Of a DNA stretch of 64,000 bases, positions 1-8,430 are shown piece by piece. The first letter of the stretch is position 1, and each line of letters begins with the position of its first letter. The stretch is from an uncultured Oscillospiraceae bacterium (lineage in GTDB: Bacteria > Bacillota > Clostridia > Oscillospirales > Oscillospiraceae). The notes under the pieces are model-generated. The model worked only from the letters and a program-made list of their open reading frames with translations, was not told the origin of the DNA and did no database searches. The translations under genes were made by a program, and so were the position numbers. The DNA lies in contig CAKTNN010000002.1 in assembly GCA_934589065.1 (NCBI GenBank), positions 1 through 64,000 of the forward strand, in the 5' to 3' direction.

Positions 1-70
1 GAGTGACTGGATTCGAACCAGCGGCCTCTTGAACCCCATTCAAGCGCGATACCAAACTTCGCCACACCCG
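1..70 (-). tRNA. tRNA-Pro (anticodon GGG), cut by the window edge
   Basis: Read on the minus strand, the sequence folds into a tRNA cloverleaf. It starts at base 70 (CGGGTGT acceptor strand), has a CTTGA/TCAAG anticodon stem and the loop ATGGGGT, so the anticodon is GGG (proline, CCC codons), and a T arm CTGG-TTCGAAT-CCAG. The 3' acceptor strand runs off base 1, so the last base and any CCA end are not visible. Confidence 0.88.
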
Positions 71-192
71 GATATTTGCGCTGTTCCCTGACAGCCTGGT
101 TATTCTAGCATATTCTCTTCCAAAATGCAAGTATTATTTTCAAAATATAACATATTTTTTCTCCCGGCCCTTTTAGGGTCGGGAGAAAAGGC

Positions 193-1755
193 TTATCGGA
201 AGGAACGAACCCAGTTAAGGAGCGAATCGCGATAGATGTTTTCCGCTACATCCCGGTACATCCGGTCTGTAATGGGGCCATTTTTTGCCATTTGGGCAAG
301 GATGGCCTGCTGTAGCTCCTCCACCGTCATCTCTTCGTAGGGTTTGCGTACTTCTTGCGGGCTTAATTTGACCGGCTGTCCCTGACTGAGTTCCTGTTTT
401 ACAGGAGCAAGCTGCACCGGATCGGGAAACTCCGTGGACATACCCTCCGGAATCCAGATTTCCCCGCCAAACGGAGGCACCGTAAGACTCAGACTCCCCC
501 CCTGAACCATTTGGTGCTGCCCTGTAAGCCAGCCGGTGTATTCCCCGTCCGGCAGGCCGGAAATATGGAAAACGCCATTTTTTCCGGCATTGTTTACAGT
601 TACCAATACCGATTGTCCAGCCAAGGAACGGGTAAAGGCATAGCATTCATTGGTCAACAGCTTCTGCTCATAGTCTCCATAGCTCAGCGCCGGAACGGTG
701 CGGCGGAGCTTCCCCAGGGCTGCAATCAGCTTGGCGGATCCGTTTCCCGCAAAGTCCTCCAAATTCAGCTCCGGGCGCAGAGAGGCATCGGAAAAACGTT
801 CCTTTTTCCCAGAAATTCCAAATTCAGAACCATAATAAATCGATGGAATTCCCGGCAATGTATACAGCAGCACATGAACCGGCAGAAATTCCTCCGGCTG
901 GTGAAGCTTGGAGACAATCCGGGCAACATCATGATTGTCTACAAAGTTGTAGAGCTTCCACTTGCAGTTGGTTTCCCGCACGGTATGGGCAATTTCAAAA
1001 AAGTTGTGGTCGTTGTGCCCGGAATAGAGGGCCTTGTGGAGGCGGTAATTGGTGACGGAATGGAGCATCCCATCGGTAAGCCAACGACCATAATCCCCAT
1101 GAATCACCTCGCCCATGAGCCAAAAATCCGGCTTGACGCTGTCCGCCACCCGGCGGAGTTCCTGCATAAAGCCAAAATCCAAAACATCCGCCGCATCCAA
1201 ACGGATACCGTCAATTTGGAATTCCGATACCCAAAACCGCACCGTATCGCAGAGATATTCCCGCACAGCAGGATTGCGCTGGTTCAGCTTTACCAAAAGA
1301 TTGTAGCCGCCCCAGTTTTCGTAGGAAAAGCCATCGTGATACTCCGTATCCCCTCCGAAATTCACATTGCAATACCAATCCCGGTAGGGAGAATTCTCCC
1401 GGTTTTCCTGCAAATCCCGAAAGGCAAAGAAATCCCGCCCGGTATGGTTGAATACGCCATCCAGCACCACCCGAATGCCCTTGCTATGGCAGGCGGCAAC
1501 AAAATCCTTTAGGTCCTGGTTCGTTCCCAGGCGGCTGTCCAGCTTCCGGTAATCGGTGGTTTCGTACCCATGCCCTACGGATTCAAACAGCGGGCCAATA
1601 TACAGTGCATTGCAGCCCAGGGATGCAATATGGTCGATCCACGGAAAAACCTTTTGCAGCCGATGTTCCCCCAGGCAATAGTCATTCTTTTCCGGCGCAC
1701 CGGTAAGCCCCAGGGGATAAATATGGTAAAAGACCGCCTCGTCAAACCACGCCAT
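193..1755 (-). CDS. Cytoplasmic GH13 alpha-amylase family glycosidase
   Basis: A 520-residue alpha-amylase family (GH13) enzyme that should cleave or rearrange alpha-glucosidic bonds in the cytoplasm; there is no signal peptide. The barrel motifs are all present: DGVFNH near residue 99, the nucleophile in GIRLDAAD (D187), the acid/base in LMGEV (E216) and a VDNHD motif near 272. A beta-sandwich C domain follows, then an unusual tail rich in Q, K and P that ends in a helical segment. The start is set by a GGGAGG ribosome site 6 bases upstream; an in-frame extension to 1851 has no such site. The gene overlaps the end of the small membrane gene upstream by 14 bases, so it is probably translated with it. 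Exact substrate (maltodextrin, glycogen branch or trehalose-type) cannot be told from sequence alone. Confidence 0.9.
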   Translation of the reverse strand: MAWFDEAVFYHIYPLGLTGAPEKNDYCLGEHRLQKVFPWIDHIASLGCNALYIGPLFESVGHGYETTDYRKLDSRLGTNQDLKDFVAACHSKGIRVVLDGVFNHTGRDFFAFRDLQENRENSPYRDWYCNVNFGGDTEYHDGFSYENWGGYNLLVKLNQRNPAVREYLCDTVRFWVSEFQIDGIRLDAADVLDFGFMQELRRVADSVKPDFWLMGEVIHGDYGRWLTDGMLHSVTNYRLHKALYSGHNDHNFFEIAHTVRETNCKWKLYNFVDNHDVARIVSKLHQPEEFLPVHVLLYTLPGIPSIYYGSEFGISGKKERFSDASLRPELNLEDFAGNGSAKLIAALGKLRRTVPALSYGDYEQKLLTNECYAFTRSLAGQSVLVTVNNAGKNGVFHISGLPDGEYTGWLTGQHQMVQGGSLSLTVPPFGGEIWIPEGMSTEFPDPVQLAPVKQELSQGQPVKLSPQEVRKPYEEMTVEELQQAILAQMAKNGPITDRMYRDVAENIYRDSLLNWVRSFR

Positions 1756-1942
1756 GGGTATCCTCCCGCTTCTCCCCGGCCCGGCGCTCTGCCGCATCCA
1801 TGGGAATTCCCAGGCATACCGCCGCAGCAATGCTGTAAATAAGTGCTGCAAGTAAGTTTTCCATTAAAAGGCCCATACACAGCCCAAGGACAATTGCCAG
1901 CACAAGAAAGCGAATCAACCAGATATGCTTCTTTCTGTTCAT
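1742..1942 (-). CDS. Small two-helix membrane protein, unknown function
   Basis: A 66-residue protein with a basic N-terminus (MNRKKH) followed by two hydrophobic stretches (about residues 8-24 and 27-46) and a charged, soluble tail. Its ATG overlaps the stop codon of the pyridoxal-kinase gene upstream (ATGA) and its end overlaps the amylase gene start, with a GGGGGAAAAGAA ribosome site. The tight packing argues that it is a real gene and not a chance frame. I do not recognise a family. Confidence 0.6.
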   Translation of the reverse strand: MNRKKHIWLIRFLVLAIVLGLCMGLLMENLLAALIYSIAAAVCLGIPMDAAERRAGEKREDTHGVV

Positions 1943-2766
1943 TTCTTTTCCCCCGCTTCTTTTGTCAGGAGCCCCAAAAGAGGCTCAAACCGTATGCCAT
2001 AGGAATGGGCCGGATTCTTTGCCGTTTCCATGGCACATTTTCCTGTAAAATCCGCTGCAAAGGCGGCAGCCTCCGGAAGCTCCTTTCCGGACATCAGCCC
2101 CCCTGTCAGACAGGCGGCAAACAAGTCGCCTGTTCCCGAGAAAGCACCGGGCGCCTTGGGATGAAAGTGGAAGGTCACATTCTCTCCCCGTTTTATCCCG
2201 ATGGCTATGGCGTTTTCCTCTTCAATTGCCCCGGTAAGCACAGCGTTTTTCCAGGGGAGATGCGCAGCCAGCCGCTCCACAGCGTCCACATTCCCCTTTT
2301 CCGGGTACGGCAGTCCTGTAAGGAGCGCCGCCTCCGTCACATTGGGGAGCACAATATCCGCCCTGCTGCACAATGTGTGCATTGCGTGCACATAGTCCAT
2401 GTCAAAACCGCGATAGAGCTTTCCGTGGTCTGCCATTACAGGGTCCACAATGCACAGTCCCTCCGGGGTCAGCAGGGATTCCACCAGCTGCATAACCCGA
2501 GAGATGGCCTGTTGGCTGCCCAAATAGCCGACGAGAATCGCATCGAAGAGAATTCCGTCCCTTTTCCAGTGGTGGATGATTTCCGGTATGCTGTCAGAAA
2601 GATTCAGAATGTAGGGATCTTTAAATCCTGTATGGGTAGAAAGCAGCGCCGTCGGCAGCAGACACGCCTCGTGTCCCCAGGCGGACAGCACCGGCAGAGC
2701 CACCGCCGCAGACACCTGCCCCAGGCAGGAAAGATCCTGCACCGTTAAAATTCGTGAATAGGCCAT
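1939..2766 (-). CDS. pdxY: Pyridoxamine/pyridoxal kinase (PdxY/PdxK type)
   Basis: A 275-residue ribokinase-fold kinase that phosphorylates pyridoxal or pyridoxamine to make the vitamin B6 cofactor by salvage. It opens with the family pattern ILTVQDLSCLGQVS, carries the DPVMADHG segment near residue 113 typical of B6 kinases, and ends with the anion-hole/catalytic motif GTGD (in PGAFSGTGDLFAA). Length is normal for the family. It starts 3 bases after the PfkB-kinase stop and its own stop overlaps the next start, so it lies in a coupled four-gene operon. The choice between pyridoxal and pyridoxamine as main substrate is not resolved. Confidence 0.88.
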   Translation of the reverse strand: MAYSRILTVQDLSCLGQVSAAVALPVLSAWGHEACLLPTALLSTHTGFKDPYILNLSDSIPEIIHHWKRDGILFDAILVGYLGSQQAISRVMQLVESLLTPEGLCIVDPVMADHGKLYRGFDMDYVHAMHTLCSRADIVLPNVTEAALLTGLPYPEKGNVDAVERLAAHLPWKNAVLTGAIEEENAIAIGIKRGENVTFHFHPKAPGAFSGTGDLFAACLTGGLMSGKELPEAAAFAADFTGKCAMETAKNPAHSYGIRFEPLLGLLTKEAGEKK

Positions 2767-2769
2767 AAC

Positions 2770-3705
2770 TCAATCCGGTACGTCCATATCCAGCCCCAGC
2801 TCTCTGGGCAGGAACCGGGGGCACACGTTTTCGGAAGTGACAATAACAGAGGCCGCCAGATGGGTTCCGATCTCACAGGCCTCTTTCAGGCCCTTGCCGT
2901 AGGTCAGGCCCACAGCCACACCGGCACAGAAGGAATCCCCGGCGCCGGTGGTATCCTTCACCTCCACCGTCCGGGACGGGCAAAGTCCCTTTTCTTCCCC
3001 CATCATATCGGCATATACCGCACCTTCCGAGCCCATGGTAACGATCAACCTGGGGATCTGGGCCTGAACAACCTTTTCTGCCACAATATCCACCATCTCT
3101 TCTGCGGTCTTATCGGAATAATCCGTGCAGAAAAGGATGCCCGCTTCCTGCTTATTGCATACAAAGGCATACATTTCTTTGAGGAAGTCCCGGCGCTCCA
3201 GGCCAATGCTCATATTGGCAACTACACCGTAGACGGGCTTTCCGTACTGCTTTGCCAGAGACAGCACCTTTTTAACAATGGCCTTGTCCACATCCACCTC
3301 AATGACAATACCGTCGGCGTCCCGGAAGATTTCTTCCGCGCAGTTTTCCAGGGTATCCAAAATGGGCATCAGGTTGGGACGCTTGGAAATGGATGCAACC
3401 ACATCCCCCTCATTATTAAATACCGCAAGCCAGGTTCCCATGCCGTCCGGTACCTGCCGGACAAACCGGGTATTGACCTTGTGACTGTTCAGCTGACGCA
3501 CCACGTCAGCCCCGATGGCGGTATCATCCACCAGGCTTACAAAGGTGGGCCGCAGCTCACAGTTTGCAATATCCTCTGTAACGTTTCGGGATACGCCGCC
3601 ATAAATCTGCTCGACCCGACCGGCATTGCGCCCTGCGGGGATGAAGTTGCCCTCCGGGTATCCTTTGATATCTACAAACACCGCTCCGATGACTACAATT
3701 CCCAT
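2770..3705 (-). CDS. PfkB-family carbohydrate/nucleoside kinase
   Basis: A 311-residue PfkB (ribokinase) family kinase, transferring phosphate from ATP to a sugar or nucleoside. The N-terminal glycine-rich sugar-binding part (IYGGVSRNV near residue 35) and the C-terminal signature DTTGAGDSFCAGVA (D is the catalytic base) are intact. The resemblance to pseudouridine- and adenosine-type kinases (GGVSRNVTEDIA) is suggestive but not decisive. It is the first gene of the minus-strand operon and has its own promoter at 3759-3786. Confidence 0.85.
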   Translation of the reverse strand: MGIVVIGAVFVDIKGYPEGNFIPAGRNAGRVEQIYGGVSRNVTEDIANCELRPTFVSLVDDTAIGADVVRQLNSHKVNTRFVRQVPDGMGTWLAVFNNEGDVVASISKRPNLMPILDTLENCAEEIFRDADGIVIEVDVDKAIVKKVLSLAKQYGKPVYGVVANMSIGLERRDFLKEMYAFVCNKQEAGILFCTDYSDKTAEEMVDIVAEKVVQAQIPRLIVTMGSEGAVYADMMGEEKGLCPSRTVEVKDTTGAGDSFCAGVAVGLTYGKGLKEACEIGTHLAASVIVTSENVCPRFLPRELGLDMDVPD

Positions 3706-3758
3706 GGCTTCTTTCCTTTCTCTCCGGCGTAGGGCCGCCCGAATCTGATATGGATACC

Positions 3759-3786
3759 ATTATACAAGGAAAACGCAATTTTGCAA
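3759..3786 (-). promoter_or_regulatory. Promoter of the PfkB-kinase operon
   Basis: On the minus strand TTGCAA, 16 bases, then TATAAT, about 55 bases upstream of the PfkB-kinase ATG. Confidence 0.6.
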
Positions 3787-3838
3787 TCCTTTCTATGGAG
3801 CAACCCCGGTAATAAAGAAAAATTAAAGGGCTTTTCGG

Positions 3839-3867
3839 TGGACAAAATAGGCCGGATGTGGTATATT
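3839..3867 (+). promoter_or_regulatory. Promoter of the tmk operon
   Basis: TGGACA, 17 bases, TATATT, about 65 bases upstream of the thymidylate kinase ATG, divergent from the PfkB-kinase promoter. Confidence 0.55.
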
Positions 3868-3931
3868 CTAAGCTAGTATAGAATGTGGTTCGTATGACCT
3901 ATTCCCAATTTTTCATGGAAGGATCGAGAAA

Positions 3932-4600
3932 ATGGGTAAACTGATTGTTATAGAAGGAACGGACGGCTCAGGCAAATCCACCCAGTTTCGGCTTTTGACC
4001 GAACGGCTGAGCCGGGAGCAGATTCCCTTTCAAAAGCTTGTATTTCCCCAGTACTCTGAGCCCAGCTCCGCACTGATTCGTATGTATCTGGGGGGCGAAT
4101 TCGGCACACATCCGGAGGATGTAAACGCTTACGCCGCCTCTACTTTTTATGCGGTAGACCGATTTGCCTCCTATAAAAAGGTATGGGGCAAGTGGTACGA
4201 AGAGGGCGGCCTGGTGGTATCCGACCGCTACACCACCTCCAATGCCGTGCATCAAGCTTCCAAAGAGCCCCCGGAAAAGCAGCAGGATTTCCTAAAATGG
4301 CTGTATGAGCTGGAATATGACCACATGGGTCTGCCAAAGCCTGACCTGGTTATCTATTTGGATGTGCCAACGGACTTCACGGAAACCCTGCTCCGCTCCC
4401 GTGAGGCCGCCACCGGCACCCACGCAGACATCCACGAAGCAGACACCGCCTACCTTGCCGCCAGCCGCCGCATGGGCCGGATTGCCGCAGATTTCTACAA
4501 CTGGAAGGTCATTTCCTGCGTAGAAAATGACGTTTTGCGGAGCAAGGAAGACATTCACGAAGAAATCTATCGCTATGTAAAACAGCACCTGGAGGACTGA
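3932..4600 (+). CDS. tmk: Thymidylate kinase (dTMP kinase)
   Basis: A 222-residue nucleoside monophosphate kinase that converts dTMP to dTDP for DNA synthesis. The Walker A loop is GTDGSGKST (residues 9-17), the DRF motif occurs as AVDRFAS, and the VVSDRYTTS segment is the dTMP-contact motif; an Arg-rich lid follows (LLRSREAA). Start is supported by GGAAGGATCGAG upstream. It opens a four-gene plus-strand operon, with only 3 bases to the next gene. The family also includes deoxynucleoside kinases, but motif order fits Tmk. Confidence 0.9.
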   Translation: MGKLIVIEGTDGSGKSTQFRLLTERLSREQIPFQKLVFPQYSEPSSALIRMYLGGEFGTHPEDVNAYAASTFYAVDRFASYKKVWGKWYEEGGLVVSDRYTTSNAVHQASKEPPEKQQDFLKWLYELEYDHMGLPKPDLVIYLDVPTDFTETLLRSREAATGTHADIHEADTAYLAASRRMGRIAADFYNWKVISCVENDVLRSKEDIHEEIYRYVKQHLED

Positions 4601-4603
4601 ACA

Positions 4604-5146
4604 ATGGTATATGTATTGCTGGGAACCGGCTTTGAAGAAGTGGAGGCCATTGCCCCCATCGACCTGATGCGCCGGGCCGGAATTGAAGTAAAAACCGTTG
4701 GTATTACCGGGAAAACCGTGTGCGGAAGCCACAAAATTCCCGTAGAGGCAGATATTCTGCCGGAAGAAATGGATTTGGACGCTATGGAAATGATCGTCCT
4801 GCCCGGCGGGCTGGGCGGCGTTGCCAGCGCCAGAGCCAGCCAGCCGGCCCTGGACGCTTTGCGCTATGGCTGGGAGCACGGAAAATTCGTTTCCGCCATC
4901 TGCGCCGGGCCCACGGTTCTGGCAGACCTGGGCATTACCGACGGGAAAAAGGCCACCTGCTACCCCGGCTGCGAAAGCCAAATGGGCTCCGCCCTGATGC
5001 AGAAGAACGCTGCGGCCCTGCGGGATGGCAGACTGATTACCGGAACCTCTGCCGGCTGCGCCATTCCTTTTGCCCTGGAGCTGATAAAGGCCCTTCGGGG
5101 GGAAGAAGCCGCGCAGACCATAGCCCGCCAGATCGTGATTCGCTGA
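4604..5146 (+). CDS. DJ-1/PfpI (ThiJ) family protein
   Basis: A 180-residue protein of the DJ-1/PfpI superfamily (class I glutamine amidotransferase fold). The nucleophile elbow is SAICAGP near residue 99-105, with the upstream acid in GFEEVEA (E15-E16), the arrangement of DJ-1/YajL-type proteins. Roles described for the family include oxidative-stress protection, chaperoning and glyoxal detoxification; which applies here is unknown. Its ribosome site (GGAGG) lies inside the end of tmk, so the two are co-translated. Confidence 0.88.
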   Translation: MVYVLLGTGFEEVEAIAPIDLMRRAGIEVKTVGITGKTVCGSHKIPVEADILPEEMDLDAMEMIVLPGGLGGVASARASQPALDALRYGWEHGKFVSAICAGPTVLADLGITDGKKATCYPGCESQMGSALMQKNAAALRDGRLITGTSAGCAIPFALELIKALRGEEAAQTIARQIVIR

Positions 5147-5161
5147 CGAAAGGAGACCCCT

Positions 5162-6766
5162 ATGAACGATACACCTTCCCGTGAGCCGGGAACACCGAAA
5201 TTCCTGGCCCCCGATAGCGAGGAATCTACCGGCAGCAACTACCAGGGCAGATTCCTGGGCGGCGAGGATTCCGTTCCCCTGCCCGACACGGAAGCTGACT
5301 GGATTTCATACAATTCGGAAGATGCTTCCGCTCCGGAGGAGACGCAGTCTGCGTCTGCCGCTCCGGAGGCCGAAGAAGCTCCTCCCGATGCAAACATCGA
5401 TGAAACTTTTTCCGTTGACGCGGAACCTACAGATGCCCCCGGTGAAGAAAGCAATGACCCTCTGGCAGATTTTGACCTCTCCTTTCTGGAAAACGAACAG
5501 GATACGGAAACTCCCCCAGAACCGGATGCCCATATAAGTGAAGAGGATCAGGATTTTCAGGAGCTCTTTAATGCCCAAGGCCCGGAAGAAACCGAAGATG
5601 TACCCATGCGCCAGCACCCTGCCAAAAAGGGCCGTCCCCGGAATCGAAAGGGGGAAGGTCTGCTGGGCATCCCCAATATTCTGGTAACGGTAGTTTGGAT
5701 TGCCATTACCCTGGCAATCGGCGTTACCCTGGGCCGGATGGCCTGGGTATGCGCCGCAGACGTTCTGGCCTTTGGTCGGGAGGATCGGGAGGTCACCGTG
5801 ACCATTACCGCCGCAGATACCATTGATGATGTGGCAGATAAGCTCCACAATGCAGGACTCATTCATTATCCCGGCCTATTCAAGCTCTATGCCAGCTTTG
5901 CCGTGGACGAGGGAGAAATCCAGCCCGGTATATGGGATCTGAACACCCTGTACGATTACCACGCCCTGGTAAACATGATGTCCCCCAGCTCCCAGAAAAC
6001 CGTTGTAACCATTATGATTCCCGAAGGCTCCAGCTGCCGCCAGATTTTTGAGCTGCTGCAGCAAAAACGTGTGTGCATGGTGGACAGTCTGGAAAGCTAC
6101 GCCATGGAGGGCGATTTGGGAGAATACTGGTTCCTGGATGGCCTGGATCGGAGCAGCAAGTATTGCCTGGAGGGCTACCTCTTCCCCGATACCTACGAAT
6201 TCTACACCAACGACTCCCCCCAGAATGTATTGGGAAAAATGCTCAGCAACTTTGACACCCGTGTGGATGAGAGCATTCGCGGAGAGCTGGACGGCCTCAA
6301 CGCCCGGCTTTCGGATATGATGCGCAGAAACGGCAGAGGAGAAGACTACATTGCCGAGCATCAATTTACCATGGCGGATGTTATCACCGTGGCCTCTCTG
6401 ATTGAAAAGGAAACAGCCAGCGCCGAGGAAGGCTACACCATTGCCTCCGTTATCTACAACCGACTGTTCGCCTGGGGCAATACCCCGGCCTTCCTGAACA
6501 TCGACGCCGCCGTGATCTACGGTCTGGACGGAAAAACTGACCTGACCACGGAAGACCTGCAAACCGACACCCCCTACAACACCTATTTGAACACCGGTCT
6601 GACTCCGGGGCCCATTACAAACCCGGGCCTCAACAGCATCAAGGCCGCCCTGGAGCCCCAGGAAACAGACTACTACTACTATGTGCTGGATATGGAAACC
6701 GGCGTACACCACTTCTCCAGAACACTGGAAGAGCACGAGGCTTTCCGCGCCTCCAACAAGGGGTAA
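5162..6766 (+). CDS. mltG: Endolytic murein transglycosylase MltG with long acidic cytoplasmic tail
   Basis: A 534-residue membrane-anchored lytic transglycosylase (YceG/MltG family) that cuts nascent glycan strands and so limits peptidoglycan strand length. The first roughly 150 residues are acidic and low-complexity (rich in E, D, P, S), then a basic patch (KKGRPRNRKGEG) and one transmembrane helix around 168-190, a LysM-like domain (TIDDVADKLHNAGL) and the catalytic YceG domain with ASLIEKETAS (the catalytic Glu lies here), IYNRL and LTPGPITNPG. The acidic cytosolic extension is much longer than in E. coli MltG and is a common Firmicutes variation that may bind division or elongation partners. 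Start has GAAAGGAG. Confidence 0.92.
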   Translation: MNDTPSREPGTPKFLAPDSEESTGSNYQGRFLGGEDSVPLPDTEADWISYNSEDASAPEETQSASAAPEAEEAPPDANIDETFSVDAEPTDAPGEESNDPLADFDLSFLENEQDTETPPEPDAHISEEDQDFQELFNAQGPEETEDVPMRQHPAKKGRPRNRKGEGLLGIPNILVTVVWIAITLAIGVTLGRMAWVCAADVLAFGREDREVTVTITAADTIDDVADKLHNAGLIHYPGLFKLYASFAVDEGEIQPGIWDLNTLYDYHALVNMMSPSSQKTVVTIMIPEGSSCRQIFELLQQKRVCMVDSLESYAMEGDLGEYWFLDGLDRSSKYCLEGYLFPDTYEFYTNDSPQNVLGKMLSNFDTRVDESIRGELDGLNARLSDMMRRNGRGEDYIAEHQFTMADVITVASLIEKETASAEEGYTIASVIYNRLFAWGNTPAFLNIDAAVIYGLDGKTDLTTEDLQTDTPYNTYLNTGLTPGPITNPGLNSIKAALEPQETDYYYYVLDMETGVHHFSRTLEEHEAFRASNKG

Positions 6767-6767
6767 T

Positions 6768-7985
6768 ATGAAAAAAATAGAATTGCTGTCCCCCGCCGGG
6801 GACATGGAACAACTGAAAATGTCCATTCTTTACGGTGCGGATGCCGTGTATCTGGCAGGCACCAGCTTTGGAATGCGCTCCTTTGCGGGGAACTTTTCCC
6901 CGGAGGAGCTGCCAAAGGCCGTGGCTTACGCCCATAGCCACGGCGTGAAAGCCCACGTAACCGTAAACACCATGCCCAGAAACGAAGAAATCGACCACCT
7001 GCCGGAGTACCTGGAGCAGCTGGACGATGCCGGAGTGGATGCCCTGATTCTGGCAGACCTGGGGGCTTTTACCCTGGCAGGAAAATACGCCCCCCACTGC
7101 CAGCGGCACGTATCCACCCAGCAGTCCATTGCAAACTACGCCTGTGCTCAAAGCTGGTTTGATCTTGGAGCTCAACGGGTGGTGCTGGCAAGAGAGCTGA
7201 GTCTTGATGAAATTGCCGGAATCCGGGCTAAGGTAGACCCAAAGCTGGAAATTGAAACCTTCGGACACGGTGCAATGTGCGTCAGCTACTCCGGTAGATG
7301 CCTGCTTAGCAACTACATGACCGGACGGGACTCCAACCGGGGAGCCTGTGCCCAGCCCTGCCGCTACCAGTACGCCCTGATGGAGGAAAAGCGTCCCGGA
7401 GAATATTTCCCGGTATTTGAGGACGAAAAGGGCACTTACATTATGAACTCCCGGGATATGTGCATGATCGACCATCTGGATGATCTGCAAAAGGCCGGTG
7501 TGGATTGCATCAAGCTGGAGGGCCGGGCAAAATCCCCCTACTATGCCGCTATCGTCACCGGAGCCTATCGGCACTGCATCGATGCCGTCTTCTCAGGCGC
7601 GCCGCTGGATCCCGTCTGGCGGGACGAGGTGGAGCACATTTCCCACCGGATTTATTCCACCGGATTTTACTACGGTCAACCGGGACAATACACGGAAAAT
7701 TCCCGCTATATCCGCACCTGGCAGATTGTTGCCATGGTGGAAAGCTGCGAGGAAAACGGCCTTGCCAAGTGTTCCCTGCGAAACAAGTTCTGCAAAGGGG
7801 ACCTTTTGGAATGTGTAGGCCCGGACACAAGGCCCTTTGCCGTAACTGCCGGAGAAATGACCACCCTGGATGGAAATGCCCTGGAAGAGCCCAGGACTCC
7901 CCAGATGGAATTCTTTATGCAGCTGCCCAAGCAGGTTCCTGCCATGTCCATTCTAAGACGAAGCGTAGACCTGTCTGCAAAGTAA
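6768..7985 (+). CDS. U32 family peptidase-like protein (TrhP/YegQ type)
   Basis: A 405-residue U32-family protein. It starts MKKIELLSPAGDMEQL and contains the family's cysteine-bearing signature between residues about 160 and 205 (FGHGAMCVSYSGRC and SNRGACAQPCRYQY). Members named peptidases or collagenases are now linked to tRNA hydroxylation (TrhP) or ubiquinone synthesis; in an anaerobic Gram-positive the tRNA role is more likely, but this is inference. The start lies 1 base after the mltG stop with AAGGGG upstream; the same frame is open further 5' but overlaps mltG. Last gene of the operon, followed by a strong terminator. Confidence 0.88.
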   Translation: MKKIELLSPAGDMEQLKMSILYGADAVYLAGTSFGMRSFAGNFSPEELPKAVAYAHSHGVKAHVTVNTMPRNEEIDHLPEYLEQLDDAGVDALILADLGAFTLAGKYAPHCQRHVSTQQSIANYACAQSWFDLGAQRVVLARELSLDEIAGIRAKVDPKLEIETFGHGAMCVSYSGRCLLSNYMTGRDSNRGACAQPCRYQYALMEEKRPGEYFPVFEDEKGTYIMNSRDMCMIDHLDDLQKAGVDCIKLEGRAKSPYYAAIVTGAYRHCIDAVFSGAPLDPVWRDEVEHISHRIYSTGFYYGQPGQYTENSRYIRTWQIVAMVESCEENGLAKCSLRNKFCKGDLLECVGPDTRPFAVTAGEMTTLDGNALEEPRTPQMEFFMQLPKQVPAMSILRRSVDLSAK

Positions 7986-7999
7986 ATCAATCCAAGCAA

Positions 8000-8039
8000 A
8001 AAAGTCACCCCTTCCGTGCAAGGCGAAGGGGTGACTTTT
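8000..8039 (+). terminator. Bidirectional rho-independent terminator
   Basis: A perfect 15-bp stem (8000-8014 with 8025-8039) flanked by A and T runs, between the convergent U32 gene and the DUF3783 gene. Confidence 0.9.
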
Positions 8040-8042
8040 GTG

Positions 8043-8429
8043 TTATTGATGGGGGCTTTGTTTTCCCTGCTGCATTGCCTGGTGCTCTTCCAGAATTGCT
8101 TTATGGAGTGCCGAAGAAGACCAGCCAACATTGTGCTGAGTCAGCATGGCTTTCAGTGCTACAGGCGTCTTTTGCGTCCGGAGACCGGATAGGAAAGCCT
8201 GAAATGCCTGGGTGCTGACGTTGCACAGCACCAGCATCTCATCGGAAAAGGGCGTTCCATCCCCTTCCGCCAGCGTTTCCGCTCCCGGAAGATTTACCAG
8301 CGCCCCCAGAGGGCGGGAAAACTCCTCCGGCTTCACTGCCCGGACTCGGAAACCGAGCCGAATGGCAAGGGTTTGGATTTTGCGCAGCTTTCCGGCATCC
8401 AGAATATTGTAAATCAGAAGATTTCCCAT
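8043..8429 (-). CDS. DUF3783 domain-containing protein
   Basis: A 128-residue soluble protein. The N-terminal half (MGNLLIYNILDAGKLRKIQT) has an alpha/beta look; the second half resembles the DUF3783 domain (LVLCNVSTQAFQAFLSGLR, then ALKAMLTQHNVGWS), a small domain of unknown function found in Clostridia. The ATG lies 1 base past the stop of the LCP gene upstream, so it is the last gene of the LCP run; an upstream extension would lie inside that gene. I cannot assign a function beyond this. Confidence 0.75.
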   Translation of the reverse strand: MGNLLIYNILDAGKLRKIQTLAIRLGFRVRAVKPEEFSRPLGALVNLPGAETLAEGDGTPFSDEMLVLCNVSTQAFQAFLSGLRTQKTPVALKAMLTQHNVGWSSSALHKAILEEHQAMQQGKQSPHQ

Positions 8430-8430
8430 A

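Noticed and set aside
511..1512. Plus-strand open frame opposite the amylase gene
   Set aside because: Mirror of the GH13 codons; no domain and no ribosome site.
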